DNA of 64,000 nt from UBA4416 sp040386075 (GTDB taxonomy: Bacteria; Bacteroidota; Bacteroidia; B-17B0; Aurantibacillaceae). Of the stretch, positions 27,053 through 35,913 are shown in pieces. The stretch spans positions 1 through 64,000 of the forward strand of contig JAZKGE010000041.1 of the NCBI GenBank assembly GCA_040386075.1, written 5' to 3'. Position 1 is the first letter of the stretch; every line of letters starts with the position of its first letter. The position numbers and the translations under genes are program-made. A model generated the notes under the pieces. That model did not search any database. It was not told the origin of the DNA and saw only the letters and a program-made list of their open reading frames with translations.

Positions 27053-29524
27053 ATGAATACAGTAGTCATTGCTTTCTTAAGAAAAAGAACTTTAGTTATT
27101 ACTTTTTTAGTTTTTTCAGTTGCGGGGTTTAGCCAGGAAATTTGCACTAACGGAATAGATGACGATGCCGACGGCCTTATTGATCTTAACGACATAACAG
27201 AATGTACCTGCGATTCTCCTCCACCTGTTGTAACTTCCATTATACCAAATCCCTCTTTTGAACTTATGAGTGCCTGCCCTAATACCTTTAGTCAAATGGT
27301 TTTTGCTACCGGATGGTCTTATTACTGTGGTTCACCGGATTATCTCAATACCTGTAACTATGTTTTTCCTGCTGTAAATACTGCAAGCATTGCGCCTTTT
27401 CCTTCGGGAACAGGCATTGCCGGTGAAATATTTTTACAGGATTATAAAGAAAGCATTTCCTGTTGTTTATCTACGCCAATGAGCGCAGGAACTTCTTATA
27501 AAATAACATTTGACATTGCTTCTGCTCCGCTTGATCCTGTTACTTTGGATTTAATATCAGGTGGTATCCAGTATGGCCCGGTTGATATTACAATTTACGG
27601 GGCTGCAAATTGCAACACGGTTGGATTAAGCAATACATCACCTTGTCCCACAACAGATCCGGCCTGGATGGAACTGGGCTCTGTAACCTACACACCTAAC
27701 ATGTCGTGGAAAAATGTGTCTGTTACATTTACACCAACAACAAATATTAATTCTATCATCATAGGTGGGCCCTGTACCCTTCCCTCATCTTACCCATTAG
27801 GTTCCATACCAACTCCAACCTATTATCCTTATTTTTATTTTGACAATTTTATTCTGAATAATTCTGATTCGTTTGGTCCTTCAGTAAATATAACAAGTAG
27901 CGGACATTATTGTACGGATGATCTTGTACTAATGGCAAATCTTGCGGATACTGTAATGCTAAATCCTACATTACAATGGTATCACAATGGTGTTGCTATT
28001 TCAGGGGCCACAGGAACTACATTGAATGTTTCTCCCGGGACAACAGGCTTAGGAAATTACCAGGTTTGGTTAAATACCGGCGCATACTGCGTATTAAGTA
28101 CAAAATATAACGTAACATCATCTGGGCCGGTTATTGCGGTTAACAGTTTATCTATTTGCCCCGGAAGCGTAACTACGCTTTCTGCCTCAAGCATATGCAG
28201 TTCTTATGTTTGGTCAACGGGAGCTACAACCAATAGTATTCTTGTAAATCCAACTACTACTACCACTTACACAGTTATAGGATCTCTTGGAACATGTACC
28301 TCTCAGGCCATTAGTAAAGTTTCTATATTCTCTCCTAATCTTTCGGTAACAGGCAACAAAGTTATCTGTGCCGGACAAAGCACTACACTCACCGCAACCG
28401 GTGCAGCCAGTTTTTATTGGGCTGAACTAATCACATCCTATTCACTAAATTATTACTCCGGGTCAGTGGTGATTGCAACACCGTCAGTAACTAATACCTA
28501 TTCAGTGCATGGTATTTCCGGAACAGGATCCAATACATGTACATCGCAGGGAGTGGTAACGGTTAGCATTGCTCCCTCGCCAACACTTACTATAATACCC
28601 GACAGCAGTTTAATTTGTGCCGGAAATTCGGTTACCCTAAGCGCTTTTGCAAGCGGTTCAAATACCTATACCTGGAGTTCCGGAGGTACAACATCGGCAA
28701 CAGCTGTAACCCCAATGAGTACCACATCATATACGGTTTATTCCAATATAGGATCCTGTATTTCAAAAGCAACAGCAACTGTGCACATAGCTCCGGATTT
28801 TAGTTTTTCAGTTAGTTCTCCAACAATCTGTTCGGGACAAACTGCTACTATACTTGCAAGTGGAGCAAATTCTTATACCTGGGCCAGCGGATCTCATAGT
28901 AGCACCTATACAACCCTACCACTTTATAACAATACTGTTTACAACGTTACAGGCGGAAATGCTTTGAATTGTACATCTATTGCAACAGCTACTGTTTATG
29001 TATTTCGTCCTGACGCCAATTTTTCAGGATTAAATGAATCAGTTTACACCGTCGGGAACAATTTACAACTCACTAATCAAAGTTTAGGATCATCGTCTTA
29101 TAAATGGAGGTTGTGTGATGACATGATATCTGTCAATACAAATATCTTTCTTCCGCTAAAGGATACGGGAAATTGCTGTATCACATTGATCGCTTATGAA
29201 TCTTTATGTGTGGATTCCATAACAAAATGCTTTCAGATTTTACCAGAACCAATCATTTCGATCCCCAATGTTTTTACGCCCAATGGAGATCAACACAATG
29301 ATCTGTTTAAAATAACAACAACCGGAGTAAAAAAATTGAATTGTGAGATATACGACCGCTGGGGTTTAAAAATGTATGAATGGGAAGGATTTGATGGTTT
29401 TTGGGATGGTAAAACCGGCGCTGGAAATGTTACTTCAGGTACCTATTTTTATATTGTTAACTATACTGATTCAAAAAATAATTCCCAAACTCAAAAAGGC
29501 TTCCTATCTTTGTTCAGAGATTAA
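27053..29524 (+). CDS. T9SS-secreted surface protein with Ig-like modules, neighbour and relative of the giant adhesin
   Basis: An 823-residue secreted protein from the ATG at 27053; a TTG at 27035 lies within the terminator stem and is rejected. After the signal peptide comes NGIDDDADGLIDLND, a Ca-loop-like Asp-rich motif common in this phylum. Residues ~60-290 resemble a carbohydrate-binding beta-sandwich (IPNPSFE ... YFDNFILNNS). Four Ig-like modules (IC.G.. patterns) follow, then a PKD-like segment and a gliding-motility-type sorting domain (SIPNVFTPNGDQHNDLF, DRWGLKMYEWEG). The last ~160 residues are close to those of the giant protein just upstream, so the pair arose from one ancestor or exchanged ends. 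Confidence 0.88.
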   Translation: MNTVVIAFLRKRTLVITFLVFSVAGFSQEICTNGIDDDADGLIDLNDITECTCDSPPPVVTSIIPNPSFELMSACPNTFSQMVFATGWSYYCGSPDYLNTCNYVFPAVNTASIAPFPSGTGIAGEIFLQDYKESISCCLSTPMSAGTSYKITFDIASAPLDPVTLDLISGGIQYGPVDITIYGAANCNTVGLSNTSPCPTTDPAWMELGSVTYTPNMSWKNVSVTFTPTTNINSIIIGGPCTLPSSYPLGSIPTPTYYPYFYFDNFILNNSDSFGPSVNITSSGHYCTDDLVLMANLADTVMLNPTLQWYHNGVAISGATGTTLNVSPGTTGLGNYQVWLNTGAYCVLSTKYNVTSSGPVIAVNSLSICPGSVTTLSASSICSSYVWSTGATTNSILVNPTTTTTYTVIGSLGTCTSQAISKVSIFSPNLSVTGNKVICAGQSTTLTATGAASFYWAELITSYSLNYYSGSVVIATPSVTNTYSVHGISGTGSNTCTSQGVVTVSIAPSPTLTIIPDSSLICAGNSVTLSAFASGSNTYTWSSGGTTSATAVTPMSTTSYTVYSNIGSCISKATATVHIAPDFSFSVSSPTICSGQTATILASGANSYTWASGSHSSTYTTLPLYNNTVYNVTGGNALNCTSIATATVYVFRPDANFSGLNESVYTVGNNLQLTNQSLGSSSYKWRLCDDMISVNTNIFLPLKDTGNCCITLIAYESLCVDSITKCFQILPEPIISIPNVFTPNGDQHNDLFKITTTGVKKLNCEIYDRWGLKMYEWEGFDGFWDGKTGAGNVTSGTYFYIVNYTDSKNNSQTQKGFLSLFRD

Positions 29525-29539
29525 TTATTTGTCCTTTCA

Positions 29540-30424
29540 ATGAACGAATTTAGAGAAGAACTTCTTATCAAATTATCTATACCTATCTACGCTATCGTGA
29601 TAGGTATAGAAATTTTTTACAGCTACTGGCACGAGAAAAAATATTATTCAACCAAGGGTTTGTTGTCTAATATTTATCTTACAACTCTTAATTTTTCGCT
29701 GGATATATTAGTACGCGGTATTTGCCTTGCTGTACTGTGGTATTTTTATCAGTTCCGTTTTATGGGGATCGATAAAGCTGCGCATCCGTTTTTATACTGG
29801 TCGGTATTATTAGTATTACAGGATTTTATGTTTTACTGGTTGCATCGTGCTGACCATTATTGCCGTTTATTTTGGGCGGTGCACGTCACTCACCACTCTT
29901 CCGAAGAGTTTAATTTAACGGTTGGTTTCCGTTCTTCGGTATTTCAACCTCTATACCGCTTTATTTATTTTATTCCTTTATCCCTGGTTGGTTTTGATCC
30001 ACTGGATGTGATGTTCATTTATGCAGCTACTCAAATTTATGGTATCCTTATCCATACCAAAACAGTAGGTAAATTAGGCTTTTTAGAGTGGTTCCTGTCT
30101 ACACCTTCTCATCACCGGGTTCATCATGCCAGTAATGTTAAATACCTCGACAAGAACATGGGTATGGTATTTATTATCTGGGATCGTTTATTCGGTACAT
30201 TTGAAAAGGAAGAAGAAACCGTAGTGTATGGGTTAACAACTAACTTAACGAACTATAATCCTATTACAATGGTGTTTCACGAATGGCATGCGATATTTAC
30301 GGATCTCAAAAAACAAACCTCTCTCAAGCATAAATTCATGTATGTATTTGGTCCTCCCGGATGGAGCCACGATGGAAGCCGTAAAACATCCAGGCAACTG
30401 AGAGACGAATTAAGATCCAAATAG
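29540..30424 (+). CDS. Sterol desaturase / fatty acid hydroxylase superfamily protein
   Basis: A 294-residue integral membrane di-iron enzyme candidate. All histidine boxes are present: HRADH, HVTHH and HHRVHH, plus an isolated His in IHTKTVG, which together bind the two iron atoms in this superfamily. Four to five hydrophobic segments flank the boxes. Members insert oxygen or double bonds into lipids such as sterols, carotenoids, fatty acids or alkylglycerols; the substrate here is unknown. The gene begins 15 bases after the surface protein gene, with no terminator in between. Confidence 0.9.
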   Translation: MNEFREELLIKLSIPIYAIVIGIEIFYSYWHEKKYYSTKGLLSNIYLTTLNFSLDILVRGICLAVLWYFYQFRFMGIDKAAHPFLYWSVLLVLQDFMFYWLHRADHYCRLFWAVHVTHHSSEEFNLTVGFRSSVFQPLYRFIYFIPLSLVGFDPLDVMFIYAATQIYGILIHTKTVGKLGFLEWFLSTPSHHRVHHASNVKYLDKNMGMVFIIWDRLFGTFEKEEETVVYGLTTNLTNYNPITMVFHEWHAIFTDLKKQTSLKHKFMYVFGPPGWSHDGSRKTSRQLRDELRSK

Positions 30425-30429
30425 TATTG

Positions 30430-30437
30430 TACATTTG
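30430..30437 (+). promoter_or_regulatory. -7 box upstream of the YihY/BrkB gene
   Basis: TACATTTG matches TAnnTTTG, 17 bases before the ATG at 30455 and just after the upstream stop. No -33 element is evident. Confidence 0.4.
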
Positions 30438-30454
30438 TTTATCTTTACCCTATT

Positions 30455-31786
30455 ATGGCAAACGTAGTAACACTTTTCAAACGCTTAAGTCATTTTGTAA
30501 ACCATAGGCTTTGGCAGCTTAGGTTAGAGAAACTGGACAAAAAGCAGGGCTTTTTACTAAAACAATTGCGGATCTTCATGCTGGCTATCAAAGGATTTAA
30601 TGAAGATAATTGTTTATTAAAGGCATCTGCTCTTACCTATTACACCTTGTTTTCCATTGTACCGGTTATTGCTTTGGCCTTTGCTATTGCCAAAGGATTT
30701 GGTTACCAGGAAGATCTGAAACGACAGATCCTTGAAAAATTCAGCGACCAGCAGGATATATTGACTCAGTCGTTTGGTTATGCCGATAAGATGCTGGCAA
30801 ATACACAAGGCGGACTAATTGCAGGAATTGGTATCGTTTTGTTGCTTTGGGCAGTTATGAAATTATTAGGCAGCATTGAAAATAGTTTTAACGAGATCTG
30901 GGAAATAAAACGAGACAGAACATGGGTGAGAAAAATTACCGATTATTTATCCATTATGTTAATTGCTCCTATCTGCCTAGTATTATCCGGTGCCATTACG
31001 GTGGGAATAAAAACAAGTATCGAAGCGGTTTCGTCAACTTATGTATCTCTTAGTCCTATAGCTTACATTTTATTAAAATTGTTAGCCTTTTCTCTTATAT
31101 GGGCAATTTTTACTTTTATCTACATCGCTCTCCCCAATACAAAGGTTAATTTTAAAGCCGGAGCAATGGGCGCTTTGGTTGCAGCTATTTTATTTGAGTT
31201 GTTACAATGGGTGTATCTGGCATCACAGGTTGGCGTGGCGCAATACAACGCTATTTACGGTAGTTTTGCGGCCTTACCATTATTTTTAATATGGGTTCAA
31301 TACTCCTGGTACGTTATGCTGTTTGGTTCAGAATTGGCTTTCGCTAACCAAAATGTAGATCATTATGAATTGGAAAACGATATTACCAATATCAGCGATC
31401 GTTATAAACGTGTTATTGCTTTACTGATCGCCAACTATGTGGTAAAGAATTTCAATGAAGGAAAACCTGCTTTAACTGCTATACAGATCGCAAAAAAACT
31501 GGATCTGCCTGTTCGTCTGGCAAGAGCTATTATCAACGAATTTACAGAGGTTGGTATCTTTAGCGAAGTAAGAACCGGCACCGAAAAAGAAACCGGTTAT
31601 CAACCCGGCATTTCCGATACAAAATTAACAGTTAAGTTCATCATCGATAAGTTAGATGAAAAAGGTGTTAATCAATTACCGATAGAAGACAGCAAAGAAC
31701 TGGCTATTGTAAATAGCTTGATGAAGGACATGGATGATGTATTGAATACCACTAAAGGGAACATGCCTGTTAAAGACCTGTTCTAA
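30455..31786 (+). CDS. YihY/BrkB family inner-membrane protein
   Basis: A 443-residue protein with a central YihY/BrkB domain of six membrane helices (residues ~50-300). Family signatures include NCLLKASALTYYTLFSIVPV, LLWAVMKLLGSIENSFNEIW, ALPNTKVNFKAGAMGALVAA and YGSFAALPLFLIWVQYSW. A C-terminal cytoplasmic part (~300-443) has a winged-helix-like region (ALTAIQIAKKLDLPVRLARA), an extension often found in this phylum. The family was once called ribonuclease BN in error; its true role, possibly in transport or envelope integrity, is not settled. Confidence 0.92.
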   Translation: MANVVTLFKRLSHFVNHRLWQLRLEKLDKKQGFLLKQLRIFMLAIKGFNEDNCLLKASALTYYTLFSIVPVIALAFAIAKGFGYQEDLKRQILEKFSDQQDILTQSFGYADKMLANTQGGLIAGIGIVLLLWAVMKLLGSIENSFNEIWEIKRDRTWVRKITDYLSIMLIAPICLVLSGAITVGIKTSIEAVSSTYVSLSPIAYILLKLLAFSLIWAIFTFIYIALPNTKVNFKAGAMGALVAAILFELLQWVYLASQVGVAQYNAIYGSFAALPLFLIWVQYSWYVMLFGSELAFANQNVDHYELENDITNISDRYKRVIALLIANYVVKNFNEGKPALTAIQIAKKLDLPVRLARAIINEFTEVGIFSEVRTGTEKETGYQPGISDTKLTVKFIIDKLDEKGVNQLPIEDSKELAIVNSLMKDMDDVLNTTKGNMPVKDLF

Positions 31787-31838
31787 TTGCCCTGTTACTG
31801 ATTTTATTAGTAAATTAGGGTAGTTTTAAAATTACCTT

Positions 31839-32735
31839 TTGTTTCGTTTTAAATTTTTCATACTACTATTATTATCTGTAAATCAATTTGCATTTGCACA
31901 GGATTCTTCATCCGTATTTAAAAAGCGAAAGATCGGGTTAGGCGTTTTTTGTGTCACCATGACCTCAGGCTCATTGATCTATTTGAACCAGGCCTGGTAT
32001 CAGGAGTATAAAACTTCTAATTTTCATACCTTCAATGATAATGCAGAATGGCTGCAAATGGATAAGGTGGGACATACTGTTACCAATTATCAAATAGGGC
32101 GCATTATGATGGGCGCTATGGATTGGGCAGGTTATACAAAAAAGAAGCAAATACTAATTGGTGGTTTAAGCGGGTTGGTATACATGAGCGCCATTGAAGT
32201 GATGGATGGCTATAGCGAAGGCTGGGGATTTAGCTGGGGCGATGTAGGCGCTAATGCTTTAGGAAGTGGCATTGCTATCGGGCAAAAAGCTTTGTGGGAT
32301 GAACAACGCATCCAGTTAAAGGTCTCTTATCTTCCTTCTCCTTATGCAAAGTATCGTCCGGAACTGTTAGGAAATTCATTTGCGACTGAAATGCTGAAAG
32401 ATTATAACGGCCAGACTTATTGGCTCAGCATCAACCCTTCTTCCTTTATGAAAAAAGAAACCAAATTTCCGAAGTGGTTGAATGTTGCTTTTGGTTATGG
32501 CGGTAATGGTATGTTAGGAGCCTTTTATAATAATGTGGTGGTGCAGGATGAAAGCGGTAAGGTTACTTCTTTTGAGCGTTATCGCCAGGGATATTTTTCA
32601 TTGGATGTAGACTTAACACGTATCAAAACAAGATCAAAAGTATTGAAGTCTATTTTTTACGGATTGAATATTATTAAAATTCCTTTTCCGAACTTAGAAC
32701 TGAGTGAAGGGAAACTAAAGTTTAATTATTATTAA
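31839..32735 (+). CDS. DUF2279 (YfiM-like) protein
   Basis: A 298-residue protein with a signal peptide (RFKFFILLLLSVNQFAFAQ). It starts at a TTG; no earlier or later ATG keeps the signal peptide, so the TTG is well supported. Residues ~40-170 carry the DUF2279 pattern: HTFNDNAEWLQMDKVGHTV, then QIGRIMMGAMDW and MDGYSEGWGFSWGDVGANALG, typical of small VanZ-like outer-envelope proteins. Function is unknown. A mosaic repeat pair follows directly downstream. Confidence 0.85.
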   Translation: MFRFKFFILLLLSVNQFAFAQDSSSVFKKRKIGLGVFCVTMTSGSLIYLNQAWYQEYKTSNFHTFNDNAEWLQMDKVGHTVTNYQIGRIMMGAMDWAGYTKKKQILIGGLSGLVYMSAIEVMDGYSEGWGFSWGDVGANALGSGIAIGQKALWDEQRIQLKVSYLPSPYAKYRPELLGNSFATEMLKDYNGQTYWLSINPSSFMKKETKFPKWLNVAFGYGGNGMLGAFYNNVVVQDESGKVTSFERYRQGYFSLDVDLTRIKTRSKVLKSIFYGLNIIKIPFPNLELSEGKLKFNYY

Positions 32736-32751
32736 TAAGTATTGCCAAGTG

Positions 32752-32998
32752 TTGGGCGCGTTCCTGCAAGAGACAGGCAGGAACCGGGCTGTCGCTGCAA
32801 TCTTTTGCAAGAGGCAGGCAAAAGGATTTCCGCTTGCATCCCTCGCGCGAAACTTGCGGTAATATTCGGAGTGTACAATCGAACTTTTGAAATGTAAATC
32901 CCGCGTGAGCGATTGTAGTGAAAATCCTTTTTGTGCCTCCTTTACAAAAAGATTGAAACGGAAAGCGCGACGGCACTGCCTCTTTGTGCCGGCACGCC
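32752..32998. repeat. Mosaic palindromic repeats, copy 4: inverted pair
   Basis: Two copies face each other and make a ~250-bp imperfect palindrome. The left copy runs GGGCGCG, TTCCTGC arm, CGGGCTGTCGC, CAATCTTTT arm, GCATCCCTCGCGCG. The right copy reads the reverse: CGCGTGAGCGATTG, AAAATCC, AAAAAGATTGAAACGG, CGGCACGCCC. In the left copy the tip GCAAGAGACAGGC sits in arm 1, and GCAAGAGGCAGGC in arm 2. The 397-base gap between 32735 and 33133 holds this element and the promoter at 33075; small frames in it are by-products of the palindrome. Confidence 0.82.
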
Positions 32999-33074
32999 CT
33001 AAATTACTGATAAAAAATATTCTTTCTTGCATCAGCCCACCAAAATCAGTTCATAATCTTAGTCTTCAAAAGCC

Positions 33075-33105
33075 TTGCAGTAATCTTAATTTCTATTTAC
33101 ATTTA
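33075..33105 (+). promoter_or_regulatory. Promoter of the MBL-fold hydrolase operon
   Basis: TTG (33075-33077), 20 bases, then TACATTTA (33098-33105), one base off TAnnTTTG. The predicted start of transcription gives a leader of about 20 bases to the ATG at 33133. Confidence 0.5.
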
Positions 33106-33132
33106 GTTCATCAATCCTAACAAAAACAAACC

Positions 33133-33972
33133 ATGCAACTATACTCAATAAACACCGGGCATTTTAAATTAGACGGCGGCGCTATGTTTGGCGTTGTACC
33201 AAAATCATTATGGAACAAAGTAAACCCTGCCGATAATAATAACATGTGCAGCTGGGCCATGCGTTGCTTATTAGTGCAGGATGGTAAACGTTTGATATTG
33301 ATTGATAACGGTATGGGTAACAAACAGGATGATAAATTCTTTGGCTACTATTATCTGCATGGAAACGACACTCTTGACAAATCTCTTGCAAAACACGGTT
33401 TTCACAGGGATGATATAACAGATGTATTTTTAACGCATTTGCATTTCGACCATTGTGGTGGAAGTATAGAATACAATGCCGACAGAACAAAGCTAACACC
33501 GGCATTTAAAAACGCTACCTACTGGAGCAATAACAAACACTGGGATTGGGCAATGAATCCAAACCCACGGGAGAAAGCCAGTTTTTTGAAAGAAAATATT
33601 TTACCGATACAGGAAAGCGGGCAATTAAAATTCATTGATGGTACACAGGAATTAATTCCCGGATTTAAGATACAGGAAGTATTTGGCCACACCGAAGCCA
33701 TGATGCTGCCATTAATCACATACAAAAACACCACCATTGCTTTTATGGCCGATTTGATTCCTTCTGCCGGACATTTGCCAATACCTTATGTGATGGGTTA
33801 TGATATGAGACCATTAAATACTTTACAGGAAAAAGAACTCATGTTGAAACAAGCATTGGAAAACAACTGTACCTTATTCTTTGAACATGACCCAACTATC
33901 GAGTGTTGCTCGTTGATCCGCACCGAGAGAGGAATCAAAATGGATAAGAGTTTTGATTTGAAGGAATTGTAA
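33133..33972 (+). CDS. MBL-fold metallo-hydrolase
   Basis: A 279-residue cytoplasmic metallo-beta-lactamase-fold enzyme. The di-zinc motif HLHFDH is complete, followed by the downstream His in FGHTEAMM and the bridging Asp in MADLIPSAGH; a final His lies in FFEHDP. Length and motif spacing fit the lactonase-like branch (relatives of AHL lactonases), but the family is too broad to predict the substrate. Its stop overlaps the ATG of the next gene (TAATG), so the two are co-translated. Confidence 0.9.
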   Translation: MQLYSINTGHFKLDGGAMFGVVPKSLWNKVNPADNNNMCSWAMRCLLVQDGKRLILIDNGMGNKQDDKFFGYYYLHGNDTLDKSLAKHGFHRDDITDVFLTHLHFDHCGGSIEYNADRTKLTPAFKNATYWSNNKHWDWAMNPNPREKASFLKENILPIQESGQLKFIDGTQELIPGFKIQEVFGHTEAMMLPLITYKNTTIAFMADLIPSAGHLPIPYVMGYDMRPLNTLQEKELMLKQALENNCTLFFEHDPTIECCSLIRTERGIKMDKSFDLKEL

Positions 33973-34643
33973 TGAGCGAAGAAAAAACAACAAGAAAAAG
34001 AGATCTGCTACCACTATGGATAAAGATCTTTCTATGGATCTTCCTGGTAATGGCCTGCATTGTACCGGTTGTGATTGTTTCAAGTATTCTGAAAATACCT
34101 GCCAGCCTATCACTCTATGGTATGGAAACAAATTATTTTTTTACGGTATATGGTGTTATCATTTCTGTTCTAATGCTCTACAAAGGCATTGTTGCTTTTG
34201 GTTTATGGACCGAAAAAAAATGGGCTGTAAGTCATGCAATCATTGATGCCATTGTTGGTATCACTGCCTGTGTTGTTATGACCCTCGTTCCTCTCTTTTC
34301 CAACAACGGTATGCATTTCACATTCAGACTGGAACTCATTGCATTGATTCCTTACTTAATTAAAATGAAGAACATCAAACGCGAATGGAACGATGAACCA
34401 CTGGTTGAAGAAAAAGAAAAAGAGGAACCAAGGGATGCTGAACCACCGGTTGTCGTATACTCGAGAAAAACGTATAAGTGTGAAGATGGTATCTTATCAA
34501 TAGATCAGGAATTTCAAAATCCGAATCTCGGAGAAAAAGTTTTCTTAAATGACAAACCCGCTCCGTTTGGAAAATATAAACTTGGCTTTATGTCATATAT
34601 ATTTGTTGATAATGGAATTATTGAAAAGATCAGTTCAACTTAA
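33972..34643 (+). CDS. Membrane protein coupled to the MBL-fold hydrolase
   Basis: A 223-residue protein with about four hydrophobic segments in the first 140 residues (KIFLWIFLVMACIVPVVIVS, YFFTVYGVIISVLMLYKGIV, IIDAIVGITACVVMTLVPLF, LELIALIPYLI). A charged Glu/Lys-rich linker follows, and the C-terminal ~70 residues look like a small cytoplasmic beta domain (ILSIDQEFQNPNLGEK). It overlaps the hydrolase stop by one base. No named family was recognised. Confidence 0.68.
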   Translation: MSEEKTTRKRDLLPLWIKIFLWIFLVMACIVPVVIVSSILKIPASLSLYGMETNYFFTVYGVIISVLMLYKGIVAFGLWTEKKWAVSHAIIDAIVGITACVVMTLVPLFSNNGMHFTFRLELIALIPYLIKMKNIKREWNDEPLVEEKEKEEPRDAEPPVVVYSRKTYKCEDGILSIDQEFQNPNLGEKVFLNDKPAPFGKYKLGFMSYIFVDNGIIEKISST

Positions 34644-34769
34644 GATCATTAGATCCGTGTAATTTATTTCCCGCTATTTTTTTTATAAAACTGTTGCTTC
34701 CATTGCCTAATGGATATAACTTACAGGCAACTAATTTGCATAGTTTGACTAAACCAAATCAATCAAACT

Positions 34770-35108
34770 ATGATCACAACAGCCATCGCCCTATTTTCGT
34801 TAGCCGCAATAATCGGTATGGTCTTATTATCTTTTGTATTAAAAGGAGAACATCCTCCAAAATCATTAGTGTTCACACACGGGCCGTTAGCCCTGGCAGG
34901 CATTATCTTATTGATCGTTTATTCAACTAAAAACAATCCTATTCCTTTAGAAAGTATTGTGCTGTTCATCATTGCGGCTACAGGCGGCATTGTATTGGTA
35001 GCGCATCATTTCATGGGAAAAACTATTCCAAAATGGTTAGGCATTATGCATGGATTGATTGCCGTAGCAGGGTTTATTTTTTTACTGATTTTTCAGTTTG
35101 CGAAATAA
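34770..35108 (+). CDS. Small four-span membrane protein of unknown function
   Basis: A 112-residue protein made almost wholly of four hydrophobic helices separated by short loops (LKGEHPPKS, YSTKNNPIPLES, GKTIPKWLG). Two similar halves each end in a His-containing turn (FTHGPLALAG and IMHGLIAVAG), suggesting an internal duplication. The 126 bases upstream show no clean promoter. No family was recognised, but codon use and the intact start support a real gene. Confidence 0.62.
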   Translation: MITTAIALFSLAAIIGMVLLSFVLKGEHPPKSLVFTHGPLALAGIILLIVYSTKNNPIPLESIVLFIIAATGGIVLVAHHFMGKTIPKWLGIMHGLIAVAGFIFLLIFQFAK

Positions 35109-35125
35109 CTGAATAATATTTTTCT

Positions 35126-35475
35126 TTCCATTTTTCTTTTTCCTTGATGAAAAAGAAAACAAAAAATCAAGAACGAACGCCAACTTCAATCTTTTTCGGG
35201 GCGCACAGCGCAAGAACACCCGAAAAAATTGACTGCCCACATGCTGGCTCAAAGCTTATTACGCTTTGCCCTGCACCGTTCGTTCACGTCCCCGCGCCGT
35301 TTCATATAGCTTTTAGTAGATTTGTTTTTCAGTTTGAATTTTACGTTCATAGCCCAACCCGAAGGCTTGTGGTTCCATGCGTGAGGGATGCGAACGGAAA
35401 TCCTTTTGCCTGTCTCCTGCAAAAGATTGGAGTGGGCCAGCCCGGCCCGACTGCCTCTTTGGAGGGACACGCCCA
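35126..35475. repeat. Mosaic palindromic repeat, copy 5 (long form)
   Basis: A ~350-bp long-form copy in reverse orientation, ending GGACACGCCC. The short-form core lies at ~35380-35475: GTGAGGGATGCGAACGG, CCTTTTGCCTGTCTCC/GCAAAAGATTGG, GGGCCAGCCCGGCCCG. The extra 5' part contains a CTTGAT/ATCAAG hairpin (35141-35171) and a long-range stem GAACGAACG/CGTTCGTT (near 35172 and 35278). It fills the gap between 35108 and 35508; frames inside it are not convincing genes. Confidence 0.8.
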
Positions 35476-35507
35476 AAACATTTAAATTCAAATAATAGAA
35501 TAAAACC

Positions 35508-35822
35508 TTAATTCATGATCAACTCCGGAAGCCCCATTGGAGCTGAGTCAAAAAATGCCAGTTCAAAGATCTCCACTTTCACATCCTTGATAATAGGAAA
35601 TGTAGCCAGAATATCCATGATCTCTTCCTGGTTATTAGCCTGCATGGTAACCCATAAATGGCTGCGTTCCATATCCAAAGCATAGTTCAATATTACACGT
35701 TCCTCTAATAACTGATTAACGCGTTCGCGTTGTTGTGGTATCAATGCTGCAAAACGACGGGTAAAAATATCGGGTAATTTTATATGAATCTGGAAAGTAT
35801 CCAGCATCTTAATAGAGTTCAT
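35508..35822 (-). CDS. Small protein, possible dimeric alpha-beta barrel
   Basis: A 104-residue protein (MNSIKMLDTFQIHIKLPD ...). The order beta strand (FQIHIKLP), helix with RFAALIPQQRERVNQLLEE, strand (LWVTMQAN), helix (EEIMDILATFP), strand (VKVEIFELAFF) resembles the ferredoxin-like fold of muconolactone isomerase and YCII proteins. This is inference from secondary-structure pattern, not a family match. It is divergent from yebC, with 91 bases between the starts. Confidence 0.62.
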   Translation of the reverse strand: MNSIKMLDTFQIHIKLPDIFTRRFAALIPQQRERVNQLLEERVILNYALDMERSHLWVTMQANNQEEIMDILATFPIIKDVKVEIFELAFFDSAPMGLPELIMN

Positions 35823-35873
35823 TTTTTGTTCTTAATTTATAGTAAATGTAGTGAAGCTATTGCGATTTTGAGT

Positions 35874-35881
35874 TAAATTTG
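35874..35881 (+). promoter_or_regulatory. -7 box upstream of yebC
   Basis: TAAATTTG matches TAnnTTTG and lies 32 bases before the yebC ATG; no -33 element at the right distance was found. Confidence 0.4.
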
Positions 35882-35913
35882 TCGAAATTTAGATAATTTA
35901 AGATTTAACAGAT

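Noticed and set aside
32715..33120. Several small overlapping frames in the inverted repeat pair
   Set aside because: They follow from GC-rich palindromic sequence and have no family match or promoter.
33972..35108. A metallo-hydrolase and membrane-protein system as a new defence locus
   Set aside because: The genes lack nuclease, NTPase or toxin motifs and nothing in the context indicates defence.
35144..35491. Frames of about 80-113 codons on both strands within the long-form repeat
   Set aside because: They track the repeat rather than a protein; the similar element at 50650 keeps stems but not these reading frames.
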